Position numbers and translations under genes: made by a program
Notes under the pieces: generated by a model
What the model was told of the DNA's origin: nothing
The model's database searches: none
What the model saw: the letters and a program-made list of their open reading frames with translations, nothing else
Shown here: positions 8,562 through 17,931 of the stretch, in pieces
Layout: every line of letters starts with the position of its first letter
Numbering within the stretch: the first letter of the stretch is position 1
Assembly: GCA_963732695.1 (NCBI GenBank)
Contig: CAVTAP010000017.1
Coordinates: forward strand, 248,001-312,000
DNA: 64,000 nt
Reading direction: 5' to 3'
Source: CADEDH01 sp963732695
GTDB lineage: Bacteria > Actinomycetota > Acidimicrobiia > Acidimicrobiales > SZUA-35

Positions 8562-9310
8562 TGGCAGGACGGTTGGACGGCAAGATCGCCCTGATCACGG
8601 GCGGAGCCCGGGGCCAGGGGGCCGAGGAGGGGCGGCTGTTCGCCGCCGAGGGGGCCACGGTGGTGCTCACCGACGTGCTCGACGACGAGGGCACGGCCAC
8701 CGCCGCCGGGATCGACGGAGCGAGCTACCACCACCTCGACGTGCGCTCCGAGTCGGAGTGGGAGGCCGTGGTCGACGCCGTGGTGGCCGAGCACGGTCGC
8801 CTCGACGTGCTGGTCAACAACGCCGGGATCGACCTGGTGCGCAAGCTCGACGCCACCACGCTGGAGGAGTTCGAGCGGGTGGTGTCGATCAACCTCACCG
8901 GCACCTTCCTCGGCATGCGCACCGCGGCCCGGGCCATGACCAAGGCCGGCAGCGGCGGTTCGATCGTGAACATCTCGTCGGTGGCCGGACTCCAGGCCGT
9001 GGCCAACCACGGGGCCTACTCCAGCACCAAGTTCGCCGTCACCGGCCTCACCCGCACCGCGGCGCTGGAGTGGGGGCGCCACGGGATCCGGGTCAACTCG
9101 GTGCACCCCGGCCTGATCGAGACGCCGATGACGGCCGGCATGCGGGCCTTCACCGACGCCACCGTGCGGGCCAAGGCCGAGCGCAACATCCCGCTGGGCC
9201 GGATGGGCCAGTCGGCCGACATCGCCAACATGGTGCTGTTCCTGGCCAGCGACGACTCCAGCTACTGTTCCGGCCAGGCCTTCGTGGTGGACGGCGGGGT
9301 GCATCCGTGA
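8561..9310 (+). CDS. short-chain dehydrogenase/reductase (SDR)
   Basis: The 249-residue classical SDR has a nucleotide-binding TGGARGQG near residue 13, NNAG, the catalytic Ser in NISSVAG, the Tyr/Lys pair in YSSTK, and the usual C-terminal DGGV end. It probably oxidises an alcohol or reduces a ketone with NAD(P). GAAGGAG at 8544-8550 precedes the ATG, which overlaps the upstream stop. The next start overlaps its own stop, so translation is coupled through the operon. Confidence 0.9.
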   Translation: MAGRLDGKIALITGGARGQGAEEGRLFAAEGATVVLTDVLDDEGTATAAGIDGASYHHLDVRSESEWEAVVDAVVAEHGRLDVLVNNAGIDLVRKLDATTLEEFERVVSINLTGTFLGMRTAARAMTKAGSGGSIVNISSVAGLQAVANHGAYSSTKFAVTGLTRTAALEWGRHGIRVNSVHPGLIETPMTAGMRAFTDATVRAKAERNIPLGRMGQSADIANMVLFLASDDSSYCSGQAFVVDGGVHP

Positions 9311-10140
9311 GCGGGCCCGCCGGATCGTCCGGGTGGGAGTGGCGGCGGGGAACCGTCGAGCGTGACGGCGAGAGCATCTACTGGGAGCTGATCAGCACCG
9401 GCCGCGGCGACGATCGGCCGGTGGTGGTGCTGTCGCACGGCGCCGGCGGCAGCCACGCCGCCTGGTACCAGCAGATCCCGGCGCTGGCCGGCCGCTACCG
9501 GGTCGTCACCTGGGACAGCCGGGGCTTCGGCAACTCCACCAACCGGGCCGACGCCCCCAGCGCCCCAGCAGCCGGGGCCGACCTGGCCGCCGTCCTCGAC
9601 CACCTCGACATCCAGCAGGCCCACCTGGTGAGCCAGTCGATGGGGGGCTGGCACATCTCGGCCTTCGCCCTCGAGCATCCGGGGCGGGTGCAGTCGCTCA
9701 CCTACGGCGACACGGTGGGCGGCCTGTGGACCTCCGAGCTGCGGGAGGCCATGACGGCGTTCCAGGCCGCCGGCGGCCTGGGCACACCGGGGGAGACCAC
9801 CACGGTGGGCGGCCACCGGGCCCTGTGGCCGGGCTCGGCCGACCGGGACCTGGCCCACGCCTTCCTCTACCAGCAGCTCGGGTCGTTCTTCTCGCCCCCC
9901 ATGCACCGCCTGGGCGAGACGATCGGGTGGACGGTGACCCACGATCAGATCGCGGCGCTGGCCGTGCCGGTGCTGTTCATCGCCGGCACCCACGACCAGA
10001 TCTTCCCCGCCCGGTTGCTCGAGAAGTCGGCCGCCCTCATCCCGGGGGCCCGCTTCGCCGAGATCGCCGACGCCGGCCACAGCCCGTACTTCGAGCAGCC
10101 CGCCGCCTGGAACGACGCCCTCCTCAGCTTCCTGCCCTAG
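9307..10140 (+). CDS. alpha/beta-hydrolase fold protein
   Basis: The 277-residue protein has the oxyanion motif HGAGGS, the nucleophile Ser in SQSMGG, an acid Asp in GTHDQ and the His in AGHSPY. It resembles C-C bond hydrolases or esterases acting late in aromatic or cyclic-ketone degradation. The GTG at 9307 overlaps the SDR stop (GTGA). As last gene of the operon it is followed by a strong hairpin. Confidence 0.88.
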   Translation: MSGPAGSSGWEWRRGTVERDGESIYWELISTGRGDDRPVVVLSHGAGGSHAAWYQQIPALAGRYRVVTWDSRGFGNSTNRADAPSAPAAGADLAAVLDHLDIQQAHLVSQSMGGWHISAFALEHPGRVQSLTYGDTVGGLWTSELREAMTAFQAAGGLGTPGETTTVGGHRALWPGSADRDLAHAFLYQQLGSFFSPPMHRLGETIGWTVTHDQIAALAVPVLFIAGTHDQIFPARLLEKSAALIPGARFAEIADAGHSPYFEQPAAWNDALLSFLP

Positions 10141-10154
10141 AACCCCGGCGAAAC

Positions 10155-10193
10155 TAGGAGCCTCAGCCGCACTGGGTGCGGTTCCGGCTCCTA
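10155..10193. terminator. bidirectional terminator between converging operons
   Basis: TAGGAGCC and GGCTCCTA form an 8-bp stem around an inner CCGCAC/GTGCGG helix. It lies 14 bases after the hydrolase stop and reaches the stop codon of the minus-strand deacetylase, so it can serve both converging operons. Confidence 0.65.
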
Positions 10194-10952
10194 CTTTCGG
10201 CTGGCTTGGGAGGCGGCGGTGGTGAGGTCGGCCAGGGGGGTGAGCCGGGCCATCGGGTGGGTGGCCAGGAGGGTGAAGAGCTGGTCGACGGCGGCCAGGT
10301 TCTCGTCGTCGGTCACGGCGTGGTGGAGCATGATCCCGGTGGGCCCGTTGCCTCCGGTGAGGGACGAGGCGAGGCGCTCGGCCCGCTCGGCCGGACCCCA
10401 GGGCTCGCCCCCGGACCGGCCGAACCAGTCGAACGTCACCGGGATCTCGGCCAGGTCGGGCCGGCCGAACGGCTCCGCCGTGTGATCGCGCGACAGCACC
10501 CGCCAGCCGAGCTCGGCCAACAGCGCCGCCGTCACCGCCGTGCAGCGGTTCCAGGGTGGGGTGAACACCGGGTCGACATGGGGCCCGAGATGGCGGGCCA
10601 GGTGGTGGGCGCCGTGGATAAGGTCGAGCTGCTGGTCGTGGCGGGATCGGGCCGGCCCGAACTCGCACTTCCGACCCACCCGCTCATGGTTGGTATGGCT
10701 CCGGCCGTGCTGATGCAGGCGGACATGGCCGCGCTCGGCCCAACCCACGAGCTCGGCGGCGATGGCATCGTCGAGGGTGTCGGGGATGACGGCCAGATCG
10801 ACCACCACCCCGTGGCGCTCGGCCACCGCCACCAGGGCGGCCAGGCGGTCCTGGCCCCAACCGGCGTCGTCGTCGCGCACGAACACACTGGCCGGCGTGG
10901 CGCTTGTGTCGAGCGCGGCCCGGACCGGGTCGAGCCACGGCGTGCCGGCCAC
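10191..10952 (-). CDS. polysaccharide deacetylase-family protein
   Basis: The 253-residue NodB-like protein shows the metal/catalytic Asp cluster in FVRDDDAGW, a His-containing motif in HQHGRSHTNHERVG, and FTPPWNRC. Such enzymes remove N- or O-acetyl groups from polysaccharides. No signal peptide is seen, so it may act in the cytoplasm on a precursor. The GTG at 10952 lies two bases beyond the UDP-glucose dehydrogenase stop. It is the last gene of the minus-strand glycan operon. Confidence 0.75.
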   Translation of the reverse strand: MAGTPWLDPVRAALDTSATPASVFVRDDDAGWGQDRLAALVAVAERHGVVVDLAVIPDTLDDAIAAELVGWAERGHVRLHQHGRSHTNHERVGRKCEFGPARSRHDQQLDLIHGAHHLARHLGPHVDPVFTPPWNRCTAVTAALLAELGWRVLSRDHTAEPFGRPDLAEIPVTFDWFGRSGGEPWGPAERAERLASSLTGGNGPTGIMLHHAVTDDENLAAVDQLFTLLATHPMARLTPLADLTTAASQASRK

Positions 10953-10954
10953 CC

Positions 10955-12391
10955 TCAACTGCCGGCCACCGGGGTCGGGGCGGCCGTGCCGTCGAGGTTG
11001 CCGTCGAGGTCGAGGTCGACGTCGACGTCGACGTCGACGTCGAGCTGACGGTCCACCGCGTCGGGCAGGCAGTCGGGCCGGCCCACGCCCACCCACTCGA
11101 AGCCGGCGGTGGCCGCCGCCTCGGGGTCGATCAGATTGCGACCGTCGACCAGGAGCGGGCGGGCCATGGCGGCGGCCAGCTCGGGGCGGACCAGGTCGAG
11201 GTACTCGGGCCACTCGGTGACCACGATGGCGGCATCCGCCCCCACCAGGGCATCGGCAGCGCGGGCCACCTTCCCGGTTCCGGCCGGCAGGAGATCCAGC
11301 ACGTGGTCGCCCACCACCGGGTCGTGCACCACCAGCGTGGCGCCCTCGGCCGCCAGCCGGGCCGCCAACACCAGGCTGGAGGCCTCCCGCAGATCGTCGG
11401 TGCCGGGCTTGAAGGCCAGCCCGAGCAGGGCGATCCGGGTTCCTTGGAGCTGACCCAGCCGGTTGGCCAGGTGCACCACGATCCGCCGCTTCTGCAGCTC
11501 GTTGACCTCGATCACGGCCGACAGCAGCTGGAAGTGGTAGCCCGAGTTGCCGGCCAGCTGCTTGAGCGCAGCCACGTCCTTGGGGAAGCACGATCCCCCG
11601 TAGCCGATGCCGGGGTTCAGGAAGGCGGCCCCGATGCGGCTGTCGAGGCCCATGCCACGGGCCACGGTGGCCACGTCGGCCCCCACGGCGTCGCACACGT
11701 TGGCGATCTCGTTGACGAAGGAGATCTTGGTGGCGAGGAAGGCGTTGGCCGCCAGCTTCACCATCTCGGCCGAGGCCACGTCGCACTGCACCACCGGCGC
11801 TCCCAGCGGAGCCCACAGGGCGGCCACCGCCTCGGCCGCCGATCCGGGCTCGCCCGCGTCGTCGGAGCCCAGCACCACCCGCTCGGGGTGGAGCACGTCG
11901 TGCACGGCCGAGCCCTCCCGCAGGAACTCGGGGTTGGACACGTAGCGCACGCCGTGGCGGCCGGTGGCCCGCAGGTGGCGGGTGATCCGCCGCCCGGTGC
12001 CGGCCGGCACGGTGGACTTCATGACCATGACCAACTCGGTGCCGGCCGGGATGGCGGCCACCACCGCCTCCACCCGCGACAGGTCGGCGTCGCCGCTGGG
12101 GCCGGGCGGGGTGTCGACGGCGACGAAGACCAGCGGGCACGGCCCGAAGACCTCGGACGGGTCGGTGGTGAAGGTGATGCCGGCGGCGTGGCGGGTCAGC
12201 AGCTCGTCCACCCCCGGCTCATGGAACGGGGCCCGTCCGGCCCGCAGGGTCGCCACCTTGGCCCGGTCGACGTCGAGGCAGATCACCCGGTGGCCCAGCT
12301 CGGCCAGGGCCAGCCCGGTCACCAGGCCCACGTAGCCGGTGCCGACGATGCCCACCGGGGTGGGGTTGGTCGAGGGAACGCTGTCGTTCAT
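10955..12391 (-). CDS. ugd: UDP-glucose 6-dehydrogenase
   Basis: This 478-residue UDP-glucose/GDP-mannose dehydrogenase has the NAD motif GIVGTGYVGLVTG, the catalytic Cys in GYGGSCFPKD, and the three family domains. It makes UDP-glucuronate for the surface glycan encoded by the surrounding operon. It carries an extra C-terminal tail of alternating Asp-Val/Asp-Leu encoded by a hexamer repeat. The start (MNDSVP) overlaps the upstream glycosyltransferase stop by four bases. Confidence 0.93.
   Translation of the reverse strand: MNDSVPSTNPTPVGIVGTGYVGLVTGLALAELGHRVICLDVDRAKVATLRAGRAPFHEPGVDELLTRHAAGITFTTDPSEVFGPCPLVFVAVDTPPGPSGDADLSRVEAVVAAIPAGTELVMVMKSTVPAGTGRRITRHLRATGRHGVRYVSNPEFLREGSAVHDVLHPERVVLGSDDAGEPGSAAEAVAALWAPLGAPVVQCDVASAEMVKLAANAFLATKISFVNEIANVCDAVGADVATVARGMGLDSRIGAAFLNPGIGYGGSCFPKDVAALKQLAGNSGYHFQLLSAVIEVNELQKRRIVVHLANRLGQLQGTRIALLGLAFKPGTDDLREASSLVLAARLAAEGATLVVHDPVVGDHVLDLLPAGTGKVARAADALVGADAAIVVTEWPEYLDLVRPELAAAMARPLLVDGRNLIDPEAAATAGFEWVGVGRPDCLPDAVDRQLDVDVDVDVDLDLDGNLDGTAAPTPVAGS
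11003..11044. repeat. GTCGAS hexamer array inside ugd
   Basis: There are seven consecutive hexamers: two GTCGAG, four perfect GTCGAC (11015-11038) and one GTCGAG. On the minus strand they encode alternating Asp with Val or Leu near the enzyme's C-terminus. Such arrays can change length by slippage without altering frame. Confidence 0.8.
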
Positions 12392-13590
12392 GCTGCTCCT
12401 GTCGGGGCCGGTCCGGCCGTGGCCGCAGTGGCGGAAGGGGCGCCGGCGGTGCACAGCTCGGCCACCAGCCGGGCCGAGGTGCGGCGACCGTCGAGGTCGA
12501 GGGGTAGGGGCGGCGGGGCGGCGCCGGCCAGGTCCGCCACCTCCGCCGCCAGACGTCGGACCGTGAGATCGTGCTGGGCCACCACCCGCACCGCGCCGAG
12601 GTGGGCCAGGCGTTCGGCCCGCCGCCCCTGCTCGTCTTCGCGGCCTTCGGCGTAGGGGACCACCAGCGCCGGGCGGCCGGCCCGGAGCAGGTCCATCGTG
12701 GTGTTGTAGCCGCACTGGCTGAGCGACACGGCCGACCTCGCGATCTCGGCCGCCAGGTCGCTCACCTGGTCGACCACGGTGAGGGTGGGCTCGCTGGCGG
12801 CCATGGCCCGCAGGTGGGCCCGAGCGGTGTCGGGTAGGAAGGGTCCGGCCACGATCGTGGTGGTCAGCCCGGCCGCCCGGTACACGGCACCGGCCGCCTC
12901 GGCCGCCCGCAGCACGAGCGGGCCTCCCGCCATGCCCCCACCGGCCGACACCAGCAGGCGATCGAGAGCCGGCCCGGCGGTCACCGGCGGGCCGTCCTGG
13001 GCGGCCACGAACCCGGTATATCGGACCGGCACCCGCAGCGGGGTGGCGGGCCGGAACGACTCCTCCAGGGTGGCGAAGCCGGGGTCGGCGTGCACCAGCA
13101 CGAGGTCGAACCACTGGTTGGCCCGGGTGGCCGCCCGCTCGTCGTGGCCGGCCTGATCGCGACGCTGGTTGACCAGGATGTCGCGCAGGCTGCACACCAC
13201 CCGGGGGCGGCGGGGGCCGGCGGCGTGGACCGCTTCCAGCAGGGGCTCCAGCTCGAACCGGAACTTCTTGCGGCCGAACGGGAACAGCTCCACCACCACC
13301 ACGTCGGGATCCACCCGGTCGAGCTCGGCCAGCACGGTGGCCCGGCGGCGGGCCATGGCGTCCTCCAGCGTCACCGCCGGGTCGTGGCTCACCAGCTGGT
13401 ACTCGGTATCGTGGCCGAGGGGGTCGAGGTTGACCACCCGCACCCCGTCGGGCACGGCGGTGCCGGTGGGGAACCGCCCCCCGTTCAACAGGGTGACGTC
13501 GAAGCGCTCCCGCAACCCCTCGGTCAGCGCCAGGGAGCGGGCCAGGTGGCCGAGGCCGAGGGCGTGCTGGCAGTGGAACAGCAGGCGCAT
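12388..13590 (-). CDS. MurG-like (GT-B, COG4671-type) predicted glycosyltransferase
   Basis: The 400-residue protein opens with MRLLFHCQHALGLGHLARS, the glycine-rich N-terminal motif of MurG-related predicted glycosyltransferases. The acceptor/donor site is suggested by SLSQCGYNTTMDLL and ALVVPYAEGREDEQ. A paralogue with the same layout lies at 21022 on the plus strand. The final stop overlaps ugd by four bases and the start overlaps the upstream gene by one. Confidence 0.8.
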   Translation of the reverse strand: MRLLFHCQHALGLGHLARSLALTEGLRERFDVTLLNGGRFPTGTAVPDGVRVVNLDPLGHDTEYQLVSHDPAVTLEDAMARRRATVLAELDRVDPDVVVVELFPFGRKKFRFELEPLLEAVHAAGPRRPRVVCSLRDILVNQRRDQAGHDERAATRANQWFDLVLVHADPGFATLEESFRPATPLRVPVRYTGFVAAQDGPPVTAGPALDRLLVSAGGGMAGGPLVLRAAEAAGAVYRAAGLTTTIVAGPFLPDTARAHLRAMAASEPTLTVVDQVSDLAAEIARSAVSLSQCGYNTTMDLLRAGRPALVVPYAEGREDEQGRRAERLAHLGAVRVVAQHDLTVRRLAAEVADLAGAAPPPLPLDLDGRRTSARLVAELCTAGAPSATAATAGPAPTGAA

Positions 13591-14936
13591 CACGGGCGGC
13601 GCTCCAACTGCTGGTCGGTGAACATCCCGCCGTCGAGCACGGCAGCGGCGAGATCCACGATCGCCGGGAGCTGGGCCAGACCGCCGGCGTGCAGGCGGTT
13701 GACGGCCCGGATGGCCCGTTCCACCAGCAAGGTGGCCGCCAGGTACCAGCGGATCTGCGAGGGGGCGGGTAGGTGGCGGCGCTGGCGGTAGCCCTCGAGG
13801 AACGCCTCGGACAGGGCCGTGGCCCGGCGCCGGTCGTGCTCGCCCACCAGGGTGCCGAGCTGGATCCGGGCCAGCATGCTGGCGATGTCGCACGCCGGCT
13901 CCCCGATGCCCGACTGGTCGAGATCGATCAGGCTGATGGCGGAGCCCGGCCCGAGCAGGGTGTTGCCGGGATGGCAGTCGCCGTGGAGGAGGACGACCTC
14001 CGCCGCCGTGGGGCGGATGGTCAGCCGGCGGGCCAGGCCGCCGACTGCGTAGGCCACGTCGGGTCGGGCCCGGGCCACCAACTGGGCGCTCCCGGCGATG
14101 CGGTCGGCCCGGAGCCGGGTGAACGGCCGGCACAGGCCGGTGGTGGCGGCCACCGGCAGGCCATGGAGGTGGGCCACGGCCTGGCCCATCTGGTGGAGGT
14201 GGTGGTCGGCGGCGCTGGCGCTGTCGGTGGCCCACGGGGTGCCGGCCAGCGCTTCCAACGCCAGCAGGTCGGGCGCCGAGCCCAGCACCTCGGGCGTGGT
14301 GAGCCCGGGGCGGCGGGCGAACCACCGGTTCACCAGCTCGTAGCGGCCGGCCAGGCGGTCGGTGTCGAACGTTCCTGGGGCGTAGCACTTGACGTAGGCC
14401 ACCGGGGCACCGTCGGCCCCCAGAGCCCGCACGGTCAACGACCGCTCCGGGGCGTACTCCGCCACCTCGCTGTGTAGCCAGCCGCTCACGCCGAGGCGGT
14501 CGGCCAGCTCGGCGTCGGGCGCCATGAGGCGGTTGGCGAACCGCAGCCGACGGTCGTGGGGGAAGATCCACCATCCCGCCCGCCAGTCGGGATCACCCGC
14601 CCCCCGGCGCCGCCCGTCGGGACCGGCGGCCGGGCCGAGGATGGTCGGGCCCGTGCCCCGGGCGTAGGACCGGACGCTGAGCAGGAGCGGTGGTCCGGGC
14701 GCCCGGTCGAGGCGCCATGCCACTCTCAGGCTCTCGCCGATCCGGTACTTGGCCCGCACGAGAGACGCTCCCGACACCGGGCCGTGAACCAGCCCGAGGT
14801 GCCGGGCCCGGCCGACGACGGTGCCGGCGTCGAGGAGATCGTCGCGCCAGGGGAGCAGATCGTCGGGCGCCAGCAGTGGGACCGGAGTGGCGGCGGGATC
14901 GGACCCGAGGTGGGTGGATGGGTTTCCGGTCAGCAC
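13590..14936 (-). CDS. aminoglycoside-phosphotransferase-fold (APH) protein
   Basis: The 448-residue protein has a kinase-like fold with the Brenner motif VVLLHGDCHPGNTLL and a metal-binding SLIDLDQSGIGEPACDIA. Inside a polysaccharide operon it is more likely to phosphorylate a sugar or lipid-linked intermediate than an antibiotic; that is inference. Its start overlaps the heparinase-like gene by seven bases and its stop overlaps the next start by one. Confidence 0.8.
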   Translation of the reverse strand: MLTGNPSTHLGSDPAATPVPLLAPDDLLPWRDDLLDAGTVVGRARHLGLVHGPVSGASLVRAKYRIGESLRVAWRLDRAPGPPLLLSVRSYARGTGPTILGPAAGPDGRRRGAGDPDWRAGWWIFPHDRRLRFANRLMAPDAELADRLGVSGWLHSEVAEYAPERSLTVRALGADGAPVAYVKCYAPGTFDTDRLAGRYELVNRWFARRPGLTTPEVLGSAPDLLALEALAGTPWATDSASAADHHLHQMGQAVAHLHGLPVAATTGLCRPFTRLRADRIAGSAQLVARARPDVAYAVGGLARRLTIRPTAAEVVLLHGDCHPGNTLLGPGSAISLIDLDQSGIGEPACDIASMLARIQLGTLVGEHDRRRATALSEAFLEGYRQRRHLPAPSQIRWYLAATLLVERAIRAVNRLHAGGLAQLPAIVDLAAAVLDGGMFTDQQLERRP

Positions 14937-16573
14937 GGTACAACCTCAGTGGTGAAGCGGGTGGAGGCCGCATCAAGAGCGGTGACGACGACCACCGGTG
15001 CCGGATGACGGACCCCGTAGGCGGGTGACACCCAGCCGGGGGCGATGCGCACCGGGCCCGGCGGGTCGATGAACGTGAACCGGGCCCCGGGCACCGTGAG
15101 CTCCACGCGGTCGGGCAGATCCCGCCGCACGACGGCGCCCCACGCGTCGGGGGCCAGGTGCCAGCGCAGGTCGTAGCGGTGCGCCGCCCCGGCGGGAGCC
15201 ATGATCTCGTCGACGACGAGCCAGGAGCGCGTCACCCGGCACATCCGCAGGGTGCGGCGGTGGGTGGCGTCGTGGTTGGGGCTGGTGGCCTCGGCCACCA
15301 CGCTGTCGTACCGGCCGTCGTCGTGACGCTGGACCAGGTGGGCCTGGGGGAGAGGCCCCCGGGGCTTGCCCGGTCGGTAGGTCACCTGGTCGAGCCCGTC
15401 CACCGTCACCGTGTTGTGGGCGGCTGTGCCCTTGAACCAGTGGCGCCATGGTCCGTCGTCGCGGTCGTAGGTGTAGCGGCCGGGATCGACCACCACCGTG
15501 CGGCCCCCGGCGTGGAGCTCCACGCTGAGCTGGTCGTAGTGCCCATGGCCGCCGTCGCCCAGCGGACCGCAGTCGAGCACGGCCCAGGCCTCGTCGCCGT
15601 AGGCCACCGGTCCGTCGCCCCACCCGGAGCGCTGCACGACGTAGCCGCCTGCGGCGAAGGTGGCGCCGAGATCGGCCGGGGCCCGGCCGGCGGCACCCAG
15701 CGTGGCCGCCCACCGCAGGTCGGGCCGGTCGAGCACGTCGGCGGCCAGGGCCAGCAGGGCCCGGAAGTCGCCCTGGTCACCGTCGGACAGCGCCGGCGTG
15801 GTGCCGTCGGGCCGCTGGAGGTGGAGAGCCACGGTGGCCGCCCGGTCGGCCCGGTCGGCGAGGACCGGGGGCACGGCCAGGCCGGCGCCGGTGGCGCAGG
15901 CCATCGCCCCCAGCAATGAGCGCAGCACCAGGCAGTGGTAGTCGCTCGAACGCTCTCGGTGCACCCCGTCGTCGCCGATGTCGGCGGCGGCGTTGCCGGC
16001 CAGCAGGTGGAGCGCGGCCGATGCCTCGCCCGGGCGGTCGAAGGCCAGGGCGGCCAGCACCAGGGTGTAGATCTCCAGCGTCCGGTGGTTGCGCTCCGGT
16101 GTGAGGTGGGCCGCCAGGTGCTGCACGTCGGCCTCGATGCGGGCCATCAACCGCTCGGCCAGCCCGGCCCGCAGCCCCTGGTAGGCGGGGGCGGCGGCGA
16201 ACCGCTGCCAGGCGTAGAGCCAGTTCTGGATCCGGCGGGCCGACACGTCGGAGGTGTGGTGGCCCACGGGGACCTGCCAGCAGAACGACTCCACCAGGTC
16301 TTCCCAGGTGTCGAGATAGCGGCGGTCGCCGCTGGCGGCGAAGGCGGCGCCGAGGTCGAGGCCCTCGTAGAGCTTGACCCATTCGATGCCCCACTCCTCG
16401 TCGATGCCGTCGGCCGCCAGCAGCCAGTCGGGGCGGCGACCCGGCGCCAGCTCCCGTCCGGCGTGGGTGAAGCGACCGGCCACCGCGGCGTCGGCCACGG
16501 CCGGCGAGCGGTGCAGGTGGTCGATGACGCACAGCACCGGCAGGGGCGCGGCGGCGAGTGTGGCCGGAGACAT
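14930..16573 (-). CDS. heparinase II/III-family protein
   Basis: The 547-residue protein has an N-terminal alpha/alpha-toroid (WVKLYEGLDLG, NHRTLEIYTLV) and a C-terminal heparinase II/III-like beta domain with GDGGHGHYDQLSVEL and VVVDPGRYTYD. Such lyases cleave uronate-containing polysaccharides and are often found in the clusters that make them. No signal peptide is evident at the chosen ATG, so export is uncertain. With ugd supplying UDP-glucuronate in the same operon, a uronic-acid polymer is a reasonable substrate. Confidence 0.85.
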   Translation of the reverse strand: MSPATLAAAPLPVLCVIDHLHRSPAVADAAVAGRFTHAGRELAPGRRPDWLLAADGIDEEWGIEWVKLYEGLDLGAAFAASGDRRYLDTWEDLVESFCWQVPVGHHTSDVSARRIQNWLYAWQRFAAAPAYQGLRAGLAERLMARIEADVQHLAAHLTPERNHRTLEIYTLVLAALAFDRPGEASAALHLLAGNAAADIGDDGVHRERSSDYHCLVLRSLLGAMACATGAGLAVPPVLADRADRAATVALHLQRPDGTTPALSDGDQGDFRALLALAADVLDRPDLRWAATLGAAGRAPADLGATFAAGGYVVQRSGWGDGPVAYGDEAWAVLDCGPLGDGGHGHYDQLSVELHAGGRTVVVDPGRYTYDRDDGPWRHWFKGTAAHNTVTVDGLDQVTYRPGKPRGPLPQAHLVQRHDDGRYDSVVAEATSPNHDATHRRTLRMCRVTRSWLVVDEIMAPAGAAHRYDLRWHLAPDAWGAVVRRDLPDRVELTVPGARFTFIDPPGPVRIAPGWVSPAYGVRHPAPVVVVTALDAASTRFTTEVVPC

Positions 16574-17931
16574 CAGGGGTGCCGTCGCCCAGCCGGGGCC
16601 GCCGGCGTGGGAGTGAGCGCCGACCGGGGCGGCCCGCCGGAGAAGAGCTCGACGAGACGGTGGGCCAGGCGCTCGCCGTCGAAGTGCTCGTGGACGGCGG
16701 CGGTGCCGGCCCGGGCCAACTGCTGGGCCAGCTCGGGGTCGCGGGCCAGACGCCGCAGGGCGTCGGCCAGAGCGTCCGGATCGTCGGGTGGCACCAGCAG
16801 CCCGTTCACCCCGTCGGTGATGAGCTCGGGGATGCCCGACACGGTGGTCGACACGGCGGGCAGACCGGCGGCCATGGCCTCCACCAGGACGTTGGGAATG
16901 CCGTCGCGGTCGCCGTCGTCGTCCACCCGGCAGGCCAGGGCGAACACCGACGACCGGCGCAGCTCCGTCAGGAGCTGGGCCTGGCTGATCGTGCCCCGGA
17001 ACTGCACCACGCCGTCGAGGCCGAGGTGGCCCACGAGGTCGGCCAGGGCCACGGCCTCGCTGCCGGTCTCGCCCGCCACCACCAGCTCGACGGCCACGCC
17101 GCGGCGATGGAGCTGGCCGACGGCCCGGATCAGCACGTCGAACCCCTTCTTGGGTACCAGGCGCCCCACGCTCACGATCCGGAGGTGTTGCGGCCGCTCG
17201 GCCGCCGGGGCGGCGTCGAGCAGCGCGGTCAGCTCGGCGTTGAGCCCGTGGTACACGAGGTGGATGTCGGCGTCGGGGGCGATGGCCCGCAGATGGTCGA
17301 GGTTGGCCCCGGTGCAGGTGACGGCGAAGGCGGCCTCGTCGAGCTTCCGGCGGAGGAGCCCGGCCGGATTGAGCGACTCCCGGTAGATGTCCTTGGCGTG
17401 GCCGGTGAACGAGAACGGCAGGCCGAGGATGCGCGACGCCAGCCAGGCCACGGTGGTGGTCCCGTGGGCGAAGTGGGCGTGCAGATGGTCCGACCCCGGG
17501 CCCCGGTCGATCTCGTCGGCCAGCGCCACCGCCCACAGCAGCTCTTTGAGGTAGACGCGGCGGGGCCGCCAGCCCAGCCGGGCCCGGAAGGCCTGGCCGA
17601 GGGCGGCGCCGGCGGCGCCGGCCAGACCCCGGGCGTGGCGTCGGGCCACACGGCGTAGGGCGGGGGTGAAGACCGGTAGGTTGCTGGCCAGCCAGCGGGG
17701 CGCGGTGGTGGCCGATAGCGAGGTGGTGGCGGGGAGCCAGGTGGGCTCGGCCTTGATCCGGTCGACGATGGGATGGCGTGTGTCTTCGTCGGGGGGGCGG
17801 CACACGTAGAGCTGGAGGTCGAGCCCCAGCTGCTCCAGGCGCCAGATCTCGCTGGCGATGAAGAGCTCGGACAGGCGGGGGTAGCCCTTGAGGACGTAGG
17901 CCACGCGGGGCGCCGGCGGGGCATCGGTCAT
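16573..17931 (-). CDS. GT4-family glycosyltransferase
   Basis: The 452-residue GT-B protein has an N-terminal acceptor domain (YVLKGYPRLSELFIASEI, HLHAHFAHGT) and a C-terminal donor domain (IVSVGRLVPKKGFDVLI, GIPNVLVEAMAAGLP). The ATG at 17931 overlaps the stop of the upstream glycosyltransferase and its stop overlaps the heparinase start, so translation is coupled. Sugar specificity unknown. Confidence 0.9.
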   Translation of the reverse strand: MTDAPPAPRVAYVLKGYPRLSELFIASEIWRLEQLGLDLQLYVCRPPDEDTRHPIVDRIKAEPTWLPATTSLSATTAPRWLASNLPVFTPALRRVARRHARGLAGAAGAALGQAFRARLGWRPRRVYLKELLWAVALADEIDRGPGSDHLHAHFAHGTTTVAWLASRILGLPFSFTGHAKDIYRESLNPAGLLRRKLDEAAFAVTCTGANLDHLRAIAPDADIHLVYHGLNAELTALLDAAPAAERPQHLRIVSVGRLVPKKGFDVLIRAVGQLHRRGVAVELVVAGETGSEAVALADLVGHLGLDGVVQFRGTISQAQLLTELRRSSVFALACRVDDDGDRDGIPNVLVEAMAAGLPAVSTTVSGIPELITDGVNGLLVPPDDPDALADALRRLARDPELAQQLARAGTAAVHEHFDGERLAHRLVELFSGGPPRSALTPTPAAPAGRRHP

